Below are positions 25,913-35,468 of a stretch of DNA of 64,000 nucleotides, piece by piece. The notes below the pieces were generated by a model, which saw nothing but the letters and a program-made list of their open reading frames with translations, searched no databases and was not told the DNA's origin. Numbering within the stretch: the stretch's first letter is position 1; every line of letters starts with the position of its first letter. Source of the stretch: Elizabethkingia miricola (GTDB lineage: Bacteria; Bacteroidota; Bacteroidia; Flavobacteriales; Weeksellaceae); contig NZ_LSGQ01000003.1 of NCBI RefSeq assembly GCF_001675285.1, positions 558,001 through 622,000 of the forward strand, in the 5' to 3' direction. Position numbers and translations under genes: made by a program.

Positions 25913-26364
25913 TTTGTTATGTTTTTTGGGAATTGTAAAATCATAAGTCCGAATCCTAAAGAGACAAGATCTTTCAGGATAAAAAAGTCAGTTACCGGAA
26001 TTCCGTCCACGATTCTCCAGGTCCCCGGAGTCGTAAACAGAAAACTGATGGTAGTGATAAAAGTGATGAGTATTCCAATGGAAGCACCAATTCTTAGAAA
26101 ATGTACATAAGGCGCAAGTACTATGGCCAATGCGGTGAAAATTTCAACAATACCGATGAGGTTGGATACCCCCCGGATACTGAGCATATTATACAGCCAT
26201 CCCATTAACGGATGATTTTCTACCAATGGCTTAATAGCTGCTGCTTCGGTAGGTGTAAATTTGAAAATCCCTATCCATAAAAGGACGATGGCGACTCCAT
26301 AGAGCGAAATGTAATAACCAATTAAAAAATTACGGCTTGATAAAGATGGTTCTTTAGTAAACAT
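25909..26364 (-). CDS. DUF417 (YkgB-like) inner-membrane protein
   Basis: Protein of 151 residues with four membrane helices (about 14-34, 60-82, 86-106 and 125-146), of the DUF417/YkgB family as I recognise it. Relatives are often induced by reactive chlorine or oxidants (RclC in Escherichia coli). Its coupling to MsrAB by a 4-bp overlap supports a role in the same stress response. It lies 79 bp downstream of the anti-sigma gene; the gap may hold an additional promoter. Confidence 0.85.
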   Translation of the reverse strand: MFTKEPSLSSRNFLIGYYISLYGVAIVLLWIGIFKFTPTEAAAIKPLVENHPLMGWLYNMLSIRGVSNLIGIVEIFTALAIVLAPYVHFLRIGASIGILITFITTISFLFTTPGTWRIVDGIPVTDFFILKDLVSLGFGLMILQFPKNITK

Positions 26365-26443
26365 ATCAGTTTTGTTTTTGCTGTTTATATTCCTTTTGGA
26401 ACTATAGTCGGCAGGTAAACAAAATCCTGACAGTAAAAAATAA

Positions 26444-26725
26444 TTATTTTTTTATTTTTTTTAGAACTTCTTCTTTAAGTTGTTTATTATCAATGTTGTA
26501 AATTGATACTTCGGGCTCTTTTTTTCTGATCATATTCTGAAGTGCCTGATGCAGGAACTGTGCTTTTTTCTCATAGGCCATACACCACTTGCATAAAATC
26601 AGGTGGGCATTCAGCTGAGTCTTTTCAGAAAATGTCAATGGAGAATGCATCCTTTTTTCAATTAAAAAAGTAGCTTTACTGCAAGGCAGTATCAGAACAT
26701 GTAATATTTTCTTTAAAGTGCTCAT
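26444..26725 (-). CDS. zinc-finger anti-sigma factor
   Basis: Protein of 93 residues with a Cys-x(n)-His-x3-Cys-x2-Cys arrangement (Cys15 and A-H-L-I-L-C-K-W-C, about 41-49), the ZAS pattern of anti-sigma factors. There is no membrane helix, so it is a cytoplasmic sensor, probably releasing the sigma factor when the zinc site is oxidised. It overlaps the sigma gene by 4 bp. It is shorter than membrane-spanning anti-sigma proteins. Confidence 0.8.
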   Translation of the reverse strand: MSTLKKILHVLILPCSKATFLIEKRMHSPLTFSEKTQLNAHLILCKWCMAYEKKAQFLHQALQNMIRKKEPEVSIYNIDNKQLKEEVLKKIKK

Positions 26726-27276
26726 TTTCCTTTTCCGAACCAGTTAAATTGTAGACATTCCCGAAGCTGGAGTCGGCTGCGTTGTAATATTTTCCAATAA
26801 TTAGTCGTGGAAATATTGGTTTCCTGACAAATTTCTGTTGATTTTTTTTCCTGAAGATAAGTGAGTTTCACCAGAGTGAGCCATCTGTCCGGCAATTCCT
26901 CGAGACATTTTTTCAGATAAGCATTGAAGGCTTCATTATCCAACAATGAAGCATCGTTGGTATCCCAGTTTTTAAGAATTCCGTCCGGATCTTTCCAGAA
27001 TTCGTGGTTGTCAAAAAAATGATCCAGACTTACATGTGGATTTCCTTTGTACTTTTTCCTGTAAAGGTCAGTCACCTTATGCTGCAGAATTCCCATCAGC
27101 CATGTAATCGGCGAACTTTTTTCCTGAAAGTTATCCATTGCGGAATAAGCGGCCACATAAACTTCCTGCACGATATCTTCTGCATCTTCCCGGCTGGACA
27201 GTAGGTAAAAGGCACGGTCAAAAAGTTTTTGACCATACAAATCTATCCATTCTTCAAGTTGTTTTGTTGCGTGCAT
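26722..27276 (-). CDS. ECF-type RNA polymerase sigma factor
   Basis: Protein of 184 residues: a region 2 with the S-R-E-D-A-E-D-I-V-Q-E motif (about 28-38) and a region 4 helix-turn-helix near 135-170 (S-T-E-I-C-Q-E-T-N-I-S). It is the first gene of the operon, with a TAATTTTG box at 27308-27301. Together with the ZAS protein it should direct its own operon, which includes DUF417, MsrAB and probably the spondin lipoprotein. Confidence 0.9.
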   Translation of the reverse strand: MHATKQLEEWIDLYGQKLFDRAFYLLSSREDAEDIVQEVYVAAYSAMDNFQEKSSPITWLMGILQHKVTDLYRKKYKGNPHVSLDHFFDNHEFWKDPDGILKNWDTNDASLLDNEAFNAYLKKCLEELPDRWLTLVKLTYLQEKKSTEICQETNISTTNYWKILQRSRLQLRECLQFNWFGKGK

Positions 27277-27300
27277 TGATATTACAGGGATCTAAATTAG

Positions 27301-27308
27301 CAAAATTA
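27301..27308 (-). promoter_or_regulatory. -7 box of the ECF sigma operon
   Basis: TAATTTTG on the minus strand, 24 bp before the ATG at 27276. It matches the housekeeping Bacteroidota consensus TAnnTTTG. An ECF-specific promoter may exist in addition. Confidence 0.5.
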
Positions 27309-27320
27309 GAACGGAGCCTG

Positions 27321-28430
27321 CTATGATTTATTCAGAATTTTATTTTTAATCCGTGATGCTGGCTTTTCAATAGCATAACGGTAAAAAAGCCCGGTCAGGA
27401 TGCTGGCAGCTAAACAGATTAAAAGCATAAGCATTCCTGAAGCAGAAATTTGCATATCCTTAAGAAATAATTGGATAATGTGGATAACACCTTTGTGAGA
27501 AAGGTAAATTGCATAAGATAAGCTGGCTAGCTGGTAAGTAATCCACGAATAAGAGCGGGACAGAAATGATGATTCCGAAACTGCTGATAGTACAACAATA
27601 CCAAAGCTTATAGCAACAGCAGTAAACCCGAAAATAGATGCCTGCACAGATGTCTGATCGTTGCACAGCCAAAGCGAAAGGCATAGAAGAATTACTCCAC
27701 CAAAGAAAAGTCTGTTTCCGTTGAGATGAATGAAATTTCTGAATATGGATGAATTTTGAAAAAAATAACCGATAAGCACACCAATAGCCAGGCTATCCAG
27801 TCGGGTATAGGTAGGGTAATAGATCTTCATATACCACTCCAGCCAGAATCGATCGGAATTGATATTTGGAATAATGTATTCATTCCATGCTGTAAAACGA
27901 AAGAATATAGAAATGATAATAAGAAACGGAGCAAGCCATTTTATCCACGAAAGTGTTTTGGTTTTTATTAAAAGCAAAAGTGAAAAAGGCAGTACTAAGT
28001 AAAATTGTTCCTCGATGCACAAAGACCACGCATGTGAAAAAGTTCCTTTGTTAATAACGTCCAGTCCGTAATTTTGGGTAAAGGTGATGAATTTCCATAA
28101 TGGGGATAATGCTTCTCTTTCCCGGAAGACAGGAATACAGAAATATAGAAGCAAGGTAAAAGCATAAGGCGGAATAATCCTGAAAAAACGTTTAATGTAA
28201 AATGATTTCAAATGGATATTGTGGAAAACTTTGATGTTGTTGAATAACTGACCAGATATAAGAAAGCCGCTAAGTACAAAAAATAAATCCACACCTATCC
28301 AGCCAAATCTGCCAATAGTATCTATCCAGTCCGGATGGCTAAAAGCCCGGTAATGATACATGAGTACTAATACAATAGCTAATGCTCTCAGATGGTCTAA
28401 TCCGTTTAATCTTTCAGATGATGTCTTCAT
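27321..28430 (-). CDS. membrane acyltransferase (family 3, OafA-like)
   Basis: Protein of 369 residues with about ten membrane helices. The acyltransferase-3 motif L-R-A-L-A-I-V-L-V-L-M-Y-H (His26) is near the N-terminus, followed by D-L-F-F-V-L-S-G-F-L-I-S-G. The family moves acetyl or other acyl groups onto surface polysaccharides or peptidoglycan. It stands alone, divergent from the LytS gene; no glycosyltransferase is nearby, so the substrate is unknown. The start is the ATG at 28430. Confidence 0.9.
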   Translation of the reverse strand: MKTSSERLNGLDHLRALAIVLVLMYHYRAFSHPDWIDTIGRFGWIGVDLFFVLSGFLISGQLFNNIKVFHNIHLKSFYIKRFFRIIPPYAFTLLLYFCIPVFREREALSPLWKFITFTQNYGLDVINKGTFSHAWSLCIEEQFYLVLPFSLLLLIKTKTLSWIKWLAPFLIIISIFFRFTAWNEYIIPNINSDRFWLEWYMKIYYPTYTRLDSLAIGVLIGYFFQNSSIFRNFIHLNGNRLFFGGVILLCLSLWLCNDQTSVQASIFGFTAVAISFGIVVLSAVSESSFLSRSYSWITYQLASLSYAIYLSHKGVIHIIQLFLKDMQISASGMLMLLICLAASILTGLFYRYAIEKPASRIKNKILNKS

Positions 28431-28611
28431 TGTTTTCCGGCAAAGTTTTGAAAATAACAGACAGGATTTTGTTGGTACAGACAGACGACATTAATCTGAA
28501 TGTGGATAACTCTAAAAATCGTTTGACACTTTATTGATGTTGTTCGCCCCTGATTGATCAGATTTTATCACCGGAGTGTTGATTGTAGAAACAGAATTTT
28601 TAATTTTGAGC

Positions 28612-29673
28612 ATGATAAAACCGTTATCCGGAAATTCTGGAAGGCAGACTGTATATTTTCAGATATTCTTCTGGATTGCTTTATTTCTGCTTGTTACCGC
28701 CAGAAACTATGGTGAACACGATAATCCCGATTTAAAGGAAATGATTATCTATGATTTTTGCCATTGGATTTTTCAGATTATAGGCGCAAATTTTATCTAT
28801 TATATACTTGTCCGGAAGTATTTTGATAACAAAAGGTATGTTGCTTTTTCAGTATATCTGTTATTGTCGTTGTATTGTATATCTGTTATCAACAGGTTGT
28901 TTATTGTATATGTTGCTGAACCTTTTTTTGTGAGTTATCCACAGGATAACCTAGTTAGTATTTTCACAGATTTAAAATATCTTCTTTTCCACTATACACT
29001 GCCCATAATTACCGGAGCTTTTATTTTTATCTCTGTAATGTTTATGCTGAGGTACAGAAATGAAAAACAAAATCATGAAAAATTGATGAAGGAAAAGACG
29101 GAACTGGAGCTTCATGCATTAAAATCCCGTTTGAATCCCCATTTTTTGTTCAATACCCTGAATAATATTTATTCATTGTCATTGTTGGATTCGGAGAAAA
29201 CATCTGAATCGATTAGCCGCCTTTCGGATATTCTGGATTATATCTTATACAAAGGCCAGGGGAGGATGGTTACTGTTTCCGATGAATTGACTATAGTCAA
29301 TCATTATATTGAATTAGAGAAGCTGCGATATGATGAAAGACTTAAACTGAATTTAGAAAAACAACTGAATAGCCCGAATATTATTCCGCCATTGATTTAT
29401 CTTTCGCTTGTGGAAAATGCTTTTAAGCATGGAGCAGGTAAGATGACGGATGGAGCAGAAATTAATATTGATATAAAAGCAACTCCGGAAGAATCGGTTT
29501 TGAGAATTGAAAATACATGTCCTGAAAGTATGGAAGTTAATAACAGAGGGATAGGTCTGGATAATATAAAAGAGCAACTGAAATTGTATTATAACAATAA
29601 TTTTACATTTAGTATTTTGCACAGGCAGAACAGATTTATTGTAGAACTGATTACTCCGGCCTTTCATGATTAA
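28612..29673 (+). CDS. LytS-type sensor histidine kinase
   Basis: Protein of 353 residues from the ATG at 28612 (the frame extends to a GTG at 28576 but the ATG start is better). Four helices (about 12-28, 45-65, 75-100 and 120-150) are followed by a His_kinase domain with L-N-P-H-F-L-F-N-T-L-N-N (His near 176) and a HATPase region with N-A-F-K-H-G. There is no separate sensor domain, so the signal is probably sensed in the membrane. It overlaps the response regulator gene by 8 bp. Confidence 0.92.
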   Translation: MIKPLSGNSGRQTVYFQIFFWIALFLLVTARNYGEHDNPDLKEMIIYDFCHWIFQIIGANFIYYILVRKYFDNKRYVAFSVYLLLSLYCISVINRLFIVYVAEPFFVSYPQDNLVSIFTDLKYLLFHYTLPIITGAFIFISVMFMLRYRNEKQNHEKLMKEKTELELHALKSRLNPHFLFNTLNNIYSLSLLDSEKTSESISRLSDILDYILYKGQGRMVTVSDELTIVNHYIELEKLRYDERLKLNLEKQLNSPNIIPPLIYLSLVENAFKHGAGKMTDGAEINIDIKATPEESVLRIENTCPESMEVNNRGIGLDNIKEQLKLYYNNNFTFSILHRQNRFIVELITPAFHD

Positions 29674-30367
29674 TTGTATTATAGTAGATGATGAGCCTTT
29701 GGCTATAAAACTTTTGGAAAATCATATTTCCAAAATCGAAAATCTGTGTATTGTCGGAACTGCAAGAAATGCTATGGAAGCATACCGGTTATTGCAGGAG
29801 CAAACGGTTGATCTTATGTTTCTGGATATTCAGATGCCTGACCTAGATGGAATAGCGTTTTTAAAATCCTTATCGCAGAGACCCAAAACAATTTTTACAA
29901 CAGCATACCGTGAGTTTGCATTAGAAGGCTTTGAATTGGAAGCTGTTGATTATATTCTGAAGCCCGTAACTTTTGAACGCTTTTTTCGCTCTGCTGAACG
30001 GGTGCTAAGAAATGACCAGAAAGAAGAAGTTGCTGAATTTATTATTCTGAAATCTGAAGGTTTACAAAGAAAAGTAATATTGGCAGATATAGTTTATCTG
30101 GAAAGTCAGGGAAATGATGTCAAAGTTTTTTTGAAAAATAAAACGGAATTTATGACGAAAGCTACGATGGCAGAAATGGAAATATATTTATCCGCTAAAG
30201 GCTTTCTGAGAGTTCACCGATCTTTTATGATTAATACAGAATATATTACTGCGTTTGGTTATGATGAGGTTGTATTAGGTGTACAGTCTGTTCCGGTAGG
30301 AAGGAGCTACAAAAAAGCTTTTGACAATTTTATTCAAAACTTTTTTTCAAAAGGACTCCGTGGATAA
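29666..30367 (+). CDS. LytTR-family response regulator
   Basis: Protein of 233 residues: a receiver domain (acidic pair D-D-E-P near residue 8, phospho-acceptor Asp in F-L-D-I-Q-M-P-D, a Lys in I-L-K-P-V-T) and a C-terminal LytTR DNA-binding domain (about 130-230, with Y-L-E-S-Q-G-N-D-V and F-L-R-V-H-R-S-F-M-I). It is co-translated with the kinase. The targets are not evident; the nearest divergent gene is the acyltransferase. Its stop is 3 bp from the convergent hydrolase gene. Confidence 0.93.
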   Translation: MINCIIVDDEPLAIKLLENHISKIENLCIVGTARNAMEAYRLLQEQTVDLMFLDIQMPDLDGIAFLKSLSQRPKTIFTTAYREFALEGFELEAVDYILKPVTFERFFRSAERVLRNDQKEEVAEFIILKSEGLQRKVILADIVYLESQGNDVKVFLKNKTEFMTKATMAEMEIYLSAKGFLRVHRSFMINTEYITAFGYDEVVLGVQSVPVGRSYKKAFDNFIQNFFSKGLRG

Positions 30368-30370
30368 CTT

Positions 30371-31315
30371 TTAAAGATGTTTTTCAATCCAGTTGATAAT
30401 ATCGTGGTAAACAGAATGTTTATCGGTTTCATTAAGGATTTCGTGGCGCATTCCTGTATACAGTTTCATGGTAATATCTTTAAAGCCATCTTGCTCCAAA
30501 TCTGAAACGGTTTGCTGAATGCCTTTGCCGAAATTACCAATAGGATCATCGCTGCCACTAATAAATAACATTGGGAATGTCTGGGGTAATGTTTTTGCCC
30601 AGTGTCTGTCTGTTGCTTTTACATTAACCGACAGGAGTGTATAAAAACCATTGATACTGAAAAGAACACCGCATAATTCATCCTGTAAAAAAGTCTGTCG
30701 ATTGTTTTTGTCGACACTCAACCAATTGGTTCCGCTTTCATTAGGTTCGTTTTTAAAACGCAGGTTATTTTGTTTATTGAAAAAAGTGTTGATAAATCTA
30801 CTGCGGTAATGGGGCGTTATTTTATTAAGAAGTGCAGAAACCGCTTTCCCTAATTTTGCACCGGGAACTTTTCCGCCAGTTCCTACAATAATAGCTCCGT
30901 TAAATCGTGAACCTGCCTGCTGTAATAAACAACGGGCAATAAAAGATCCCATAGAATGTCCTAACAGAAAATGTGGAACATCCGGATATCGTTTTTCCAG
31001 ATAATCAGCTATGTTTTCAGCATCGTTTACCACCTGTTGTGCAGGATTACTGATCTGGAAGAAACCTAACTCTTCAATGTTTTTAGCTGTTCTGCCATGC
31101 CCTAAATGGTCATAGGTAATAACAGCTAATCCCTGCTCTGCCAGATATTGTGCAAACTCCATATAACGTCCGCTGTGTTCCTGCATGCCATGCAAAATCA
31201 GAAGGGTCGCTTTTATATTTTCATTTTCCGGTCGAAATAATGTATAATAAGATTTTGTAAGCTTACCTTGTGTTATTCCGTTGTGCTGGAGATAATCTGA
31301 AGTTTGTATAGCCAT
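30371..31315 (-). CDS. alpha/beta hydrolase, monoacylglycerol-lipase-like
   Basis: Protein of 314 residues of the serine aminopeptidase S33/Hydrolase_4 group. It has the oxyanion motif L-H-G-M-Q-E-H, the nucleophile elbow G-H-S-M-G (about 119-123), the acid in S-G-S-D-D-P-I-G and a late His in G-M-R-H-E-I-L. There is no signal peptide. The likely substrates are monoglycerides or other acyl esters. It is the last of three same-strand genes with oleate hydratase and a 3-hydroxyacyl-CoA dehydrogenase, which supports a role in host-lipid use. Confidence 0.87.
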   Translation of the reverse strand: MAIQTSDYLQHNGITQGKLTKSYYTLFRPENENIKATLLILHGMQEHSGRYMEFAQYLAEQGLAVITYDHLGHGRTAKNIEELGFFQISNPAQQVVNDAENIADYLEKRYPDVPHFLLGHSMGSFIARCLLQQAGSRFNGAIIVGTGGKVPGAKLGKAVSALLNKITPHYRSRFINTFFNKQNNLRFKNEPNESGTNWLSVDKNNRQTFLQDELCGVLFSINGFYTLLSVNVKATDRHWAKTLPQTFPMLFISGSDDPIGNFGKGIQQTVSDLEQDGFKDITMKLYTGMRHEILNETDKHSVYHDIINWIEKHL

Positions 31316-31354
31316 ATCAGGGATTAACTGTTATAAAAATAAGTTGTAGCTAAT

Positions 31355-32251
31355 TTACTTTAAAAAATCATCTTTCTTATAGGCCGGATTGGGATAAGTA
31401 TAAAATCCCTCACCAGTAGAAACACCCAGTTTGTTCTTATCAATAAAGTTTGTTTTCAGATATTCCACTGTTTTTATTTTCAACGGATCATTTGTAGCAT
31501 CTGCTGCCATTTTGTTGATGTTGTAAGCTGTAGTAATCCCTACAATATCCAGAATCCCAAAAGGACCTGTCGGAGCTCCGGTAGCTACCATCCATGTTTT
31601 ATCTATTGTTTCCGCATCAGCTACTTCATTTACCAACAGGTTGGTGGCAGCGCTTAGTAAAGGAACAAGTAAAGAGTTTACAATGTATCCGGGCTGTTCC
31701 TTTTGTAACGGAAGCGCAACCATGCCTATGGCTTTTGAGAAAGCAACAACATCATTGAAAACATTTTTATCTGTACCCGGATGTCCCATAATCTCGGCAG
31801 TATTGTGCTTCCAGATTTCGTTGGCAAAATGCAGTGCCAGAAATTTCTCCGGCCGGCCAGTGCTTTCTGCAAACTGACTCGGTAACATTGTAGAAGAATT
31901 AGTAGCAAAAATCGTTTTTTCTGGTGCTACACTTCTTAGCTTTTCATAGAAGTCAATTTTTATTTTCGGACTTTCCGGTACAGCTTCAATCAATAAGTCA
32001 GCATCTTTTACTGCCTCTGCCAGATCTGCTGTATACTGCAGGTTTTTGAACGCAGCATCAAGTTGCTCCGGTGTTGCTCCCAGATCGGTTTTATAAGCTT
32101 CACTCAGAATACTGAATTTGGCTTTTGCTTTTTCCAGTACTTCATCATTAATGTCATATACTGTTACATTGAATCCGTGAAATGCTGTTTGGAATGCGAT
32201 CTGGTAACCTAATACGCCGCTTCCTGCCGCTGTTATGTTTTTAAAGTTCAT
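31355..32251 (-). CDS. 3-hydroxyacyl-CoA dehydrogenase family protein
   Basis: Protein of 298 residues with a Rossmann fold from the start (G-S-G-V-L-G, 11-16), the catalytic His in A-L-H-F-A-N and the C-terminal dimerisation domain (from about 185). The length and order fit 3-hydroxybutyryl-CoA dehydrogenases (HbdA/FadB-C type). It would oxidise 3-hydroxyacyl-CoA with NAD. Its position after oleate hydratase suggests it acts on hydroxylated fatty-acid derivatives, but this is inference. It starts 81 bp after the ohyA stop. Confidence 0.9.
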   Translation of the reverse strand: MNFKNITAAGSGVLGYQIAFQTAFHGFNVTVYDINDEVLEKAKAKFSILSEAYKTDLGATPEQLDAAFKNLQYTADLAEAVKDADLLIEAVPESPKIKIDFYEKLRSVAPEKTIFATNSSTMLPSQFAESTGRPEKFLALHFANEIWKHNTAEIMGHPGTDKNVFNDVVAFSKAIGMVALPLQKEQPGYIVNSLLVPLLSAATNLLVNEVADAETIDKTWMVATGAPTGPFGILDIVGITTAYNINKMAADATNDPLKIKTVEYLKTNFIDKNKLGVSTGEGFYTYPNPAYKKDDFLK

Positions 32252-32290
32252 TGTACGTGTTTTTATAATTTGTTATTTAGTGTAGATAAC

Positions 32291-32320
32291 CGGAAGCAGC
32301 AATCAACAGATTGCCGCTCC
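32291..32320. other. stem-loop after oleate hydratase
   Basis: The GCAATC/GATTGC core with imperfect extension (GGAAGCA...GCCGCTCC) lies 13 bp past the ohyA stop. No T-run follows on the minus strand, so it may be a processing or stability element or a weak terminator. Confidence 0.4.
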
Positions 32321-32332
32321 CGAAATTATAGA

Positions 32333-34273
32333 TTATCCTCTTATTCCTTTTACCCATTCTCTGAACTTATTTACATGTTCAGCGATAAAGGATTCCTGTT
32401 CTTCTTCCTCAGCTGCACCGGCAGGTAATACATGTTCAAAGTAAGTTCCTTTAAGGACTTTTCTCAACAAGCCTTCACCTACAAATGGTTTGTCATCGTT
32501 CAGTGTTTTTGCTGCTTTCAGCAGGTGTCGGATATCATACTGTAACGGATTGATATCAGGAACCTGTTTGTTGAGGTTTAGTAATTTGTAGACAGCAATT
32601 CTGGCTGTTCTCACAGAACTTTCCATTGTAAATACCACATCATTATTGGTTTCTACAAACTGACCTACCAGTCCCAGATTTTTACAGCCTTCAGGCACTA
32701 CTCTAGGACGATCACCTTTAGCTCTTGGCATAAACATAGAGGTTATATAGGGCATGAATGCAGTTCTTACAATTGTATTTTCCTGTACATTTTCCAGCTG
32801 ATCTTCAATACCTAAATGGTAGCATAACTCTGCAAGAATTTCATCTCCGGTACATTCCGGCATAGGCTTTTTGATATAGTTTCCTTCTTTGTCCATGAAT
32901 AAGGCATATACCCAAAGTACAAGTATATCATCCGGCTGTTCCGGGAAGTGTGGCTGTCTGTTGCAGGTAAAGCTCATCAGCCAGTTGGAATCTGTAATGG
33001 TAATAATACCACCGGTAACAGTTTTTCCGGAATACGGATCGTTAACAGAGTACTCTTTCAGCTTGTCGATAAGGGCTGAAGGTTTACAGGTAAGCGTTGC
33101 AGATTCCCATGCAGACTTCTCGATATTGCTGCAGAATTTCTCTGGTTTCCCGAAAATTTCTGATTTTGCAGCCAGGTTTTTCCATAGTTTCCATCCGGCA
33201 CTTTGTCCGCTTGTGCTGTTGTCTATACCAATAATAGGAGCAGTTTTATTATTTCCGTAGAAGGTATCTTCCGTCATAGAACCTGTGGTTACAATAACAT
33301 AGTCATTCTTACCAACAGGGATTTTTACTTCTTTGCCATCCTGTTCGGTGATAATTCCTTCTACCACCTTTCCTTCGGTATTGATGTGGATATCCAGATC
33401 TTTTACCAGAGTGTTCAGATGGATATTAACACCTTTTTCCTGAAGGAATTTACGCAGAGGAGTTACGAAAGTATCGTACTGGTTGTATTTAGGGAATACC
33501 AGTGAAGATAAATCATTCAGTCCATCTATAGCGTGAAGAAAACGGTGCATGTAAAGTTTCAGTTCCAATAAGCTATGCCAGTTTTCAAAGGCAAACATCG
33601 TTCTCCAAAAAGTCCAGAAATTACTTTTCAGGAAGGATTCGCTGAAGTAATCCTCAATAGTTAAATCGTCCAGTTCTTCTTTATTTTTCAGAAGTAATCT
33701 GATAATAGCTAACTGGTCCATTTTATTTAGACCGAACTTACTAAAGTCTTTTATCTCACCTTTATTGTTGATTAACCGGGCTTTTGAATAATTGGAGTCG
33801 TTATCATTAATTAATCTGTATTCGTCCAGTACACTGTAAGGAGCCGGCATTTCTAAAGCCGGGATATCCTGAAATATATCCCAAAGATTTTCGTATGTCA
33901 TGTCCATTTCACGACCACCACGGATAATATAACCATCTGTCGGATTTCCGGCGCCATCTAATGAGCCGCCATCGATATGCAATTGTTCTAAAAAGGTGAT
34001 GTTTTTTGCAGGAACATGTCCATCGCGTATAAAATAATAAGCTGCCGACATACCTGCAATTCCACTGCCTATAATGTAAATCTTACTATCATTATATGAT
34101 TGTGCAGGAATCCCTTTGTTTCTCTGATAATTTCCAATCTGATCAGAAAATGGCATTGATTTTTGCGGGGTGTTTCGTTGCTGCTCTTTACTGGAATCCG
34201 GTTCATGGTTTACATGTCCGTATTCAGAAGAAGCATTAAGTACTTTGTCGAATTTTGAAGTTATTGGGTTCAT
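32333..34273 (-). CDS. ohyA: oleate hydratase
   Basis: Protein of 646 residues. It adds water to the cis-9 double bond of oleic acid to give 10-hydroxystearic acid, using FAD as a structural and activating cofactor. Visible: the FAD motif [10 protein letters not shown] (69-78), the R-G-G-R-E-M-D loop with Glu122, and Tyr241, the two residues reported as catalytic in the E. meningoseptica enzyme, which as I remember it has the same length and near-identical sequence. It detoxifies host antimicrobial unsaturated fatty acids. An AraC regulator lies 95 bp upstream on the same strand. It was formerly annotated as myosin-cross-reactive antigen. Confidence 0.97.
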   Translation of the reverse strand: MNPITSKFDKVLNASSEYGHVNHEPDSSKEQQRNTPQKSMPFSDQIGNYQRNKGIPAQSYNDSKIYIIGSGIAGMSAAYYFIRDGHVPAKNITFLEQLHIDGGSLDGAGNPTDGYIIRGGREMDMTYENLWDIFQDIPALEMPAPYSVLDEYRLINDNDSNYSKARLINNKGEIKDFSKFGLNKMDQLAIIRLLLKNKEELDDLTIEDYFSESFLKSNFWTFWRTMFAFENWHSLLELKLYMHRFLHAIDGLNDLSSLVFPKYNQYDTFVTPLRKFLQEKGVNIHLNTLVKDLDIHINTEGKVVEGIITEQDGKEVKIPVGKNDYVIVTTGSMTEDTFYGNNKTAPIIGIDNSTSGQSAGWKLWKNLAAKSEIFGKPEKFCSNIEKSAWESATLTCKPSALIDKLKEYSVNDPYSGKTVTGGIITITDSNWLMSFTCNRQPHFPEQPDDILVLWVYALFMDKEGNYIKKPMPECTGDEILAELCYHLGIEDQLENVQENTIVRTAFMPYITSMFMPRAKGDRPRVVPEGCKNLGLVGQFVETNNDVVFTMESSVRTARIAVYKLLNLNKQVPDINPLQYDIRHLLKAAKTLNDDKPFVGEGLLRKVLKGTYFEHVLPAGAAEEEEQESFIAEHVNKFREWVKGIRG

Positions 34274-34368
34274 ATTGCAGTTGTTTGTAATTCTTGTAAC
34301 GAAGTTACTGCCATATCGGGCTTTTACTGCAAGCCAAAGTTCGCCAAAGTTGTACTCAATTTCCTTCT

Positions 34369-35250
34369 TTACAAATTTTGCTGTTTTCTGTATTCAGTAG
34401 GTGATAATAAAGAATAACGTTTGAAAAATCTTCCGAAAGCCGATACGGAACTAAAGTTGAGCTGATAGGCTATTTCAGTAAATGTAAGTTCTGAATCATT
34501 CAATAATATAAAAGCTTCTTTTAACAAGCTTTCATTGATGATTTCATGGGGCGTTTTTCCGGAAGCTTTTTTTACTAATTTAATGAGGTGTTTTCCGGAT
34601 ATAAATAAATGATCTGCGTAATACTGAATATCTTTATGACGGATTACATTACTTTGTACTAACTGTGTAAATTTCAGAAACAAATTGTTCCCTTCGGAAA
34701 AAGCCTCTTCCGGAATGTTTTCTTTCTCAGAATTAATTATTTCTGCAGTTTCTAATAACAAATTAAATATTATTGTGCGTACAATGTCTTCAGAGAAACG
34801 TCCGGTTATACTGGTTTTGTCCTGCAGGTATTCCAGGAGTCTGAGTAGCTTAAATGCCTGATCCTGGTCAGGGCTGATAATACTGAAAGATAAATTCCGG
34901 AACAGTCCCAGCTTCTCAATGAAAAAAGGATCTATAATATTCTTTAGCAGAAAATTTTTGTCAAAAAACAAAAGTTTCATTCTGAAGTCTTTGCTGGTTT
35001 GCAAAAACTTGATAACTGTTGATGGTGCTGAAACCAGAAAACTATTTTGGGTTATGTTGTATTTCTGATTGTCTATTTCCACATCGGTATAGCCTTCTGT
35101 ACAGATGCAAAAGGCATAGAAATCTATACGAAAAGGTGTTTTTGGAAACTGAAAAATAGGATTTCCTGAAGATATATAATAAGGCTTATGACAATTGATG
35201 CCATAGAATGAAAGTGTTTCCTGCAGGTTCTCGTACATTCTTGTTTCCAT
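34369..35250 (-). CDS. AraC-family transcriptional regulator
   Basis: Protein of 293 residues: an N-terminal cupin-like sensing domain (about 25-140) and two C-terminal helix-turn-helix motifs (about 195-290, with [12 protein letters not shown] and F-G-R-F-F-K-R-Y). It lies directly upstream of ohyA in the same direction and is a good candidate for its regulator, possibly responding to fatty acids; no ligand evidence exists in the sequence. Confidence 0.88.
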   Translation of the reverse strand: METRMYENLQETLSFYGINCHKPYYISSGNPIFQFPKTPFRIDFYAFCICTEGYTDVEIDNQKYNITQNSFLVSAPSTVIKFLQTSKDFRMKLLFFDKNFLLKNIIDPFFIEKLGLFRNLSFSIISPDQDQAFKLLRLLEYLQDKTSITGRFSEDIVRTIIFNLLLETAEIINSEKENIPEEAFSEGNNLFLKFTQLVQSNVIRHKDIQYYADHLFISGKHLIKLVKKASGKTPHEIINESLLKEAFILLNDSELTFTEIAYQLNFSSVSAFGRFFKRYSLLSPTEYRKQQNL

Positions 35251-35295
35251 ATTGTGAAAATCCGGTGGGCAGTCAGAAATGACCAGTTTAAATAA

Positions 35296-35316
35296 TTAGT
35301 TTTCAAAAACTACTAA
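35296..35316. promoter_or_regulatory. palindrome upstream of the AraC gene
   Basis: TTAGTTTTCAAAAACTACTAA: GTTTT/AAAAC arms with outer TTAG/CTAA, 46 bp before the AraC ATG. It could be an operator, perhaps for autoregulation. Confidence 0.35.
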
Positions 35317-35404
35317 TTTACGTTTTTTACGATTATGACGGAAGATTTTATAGGTGATATTCGGCATAAACAGTACTTTTTAAAGGAATGATGAGGCTCA
35401 TGAA

Positions 35405-35444
35405 AAAAGCCTGTTATTACTTCCTGAGAGTAATAACAGGCTTA
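35405..35444 (-). terminator. terminator of the DUF3472 lipoprotein gene
   Basis: AAGCCTGTTATTAC/GTAATAACAGGCTT gives a 14-bp perfect stem with a 9-nt loop, and six T follow on the minus strand. It lies 25 bp past the stop at 35469. Confidence 0.88.
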
Positions 35445-35468
35445 GGATATTAATTTATGAATATTGTT

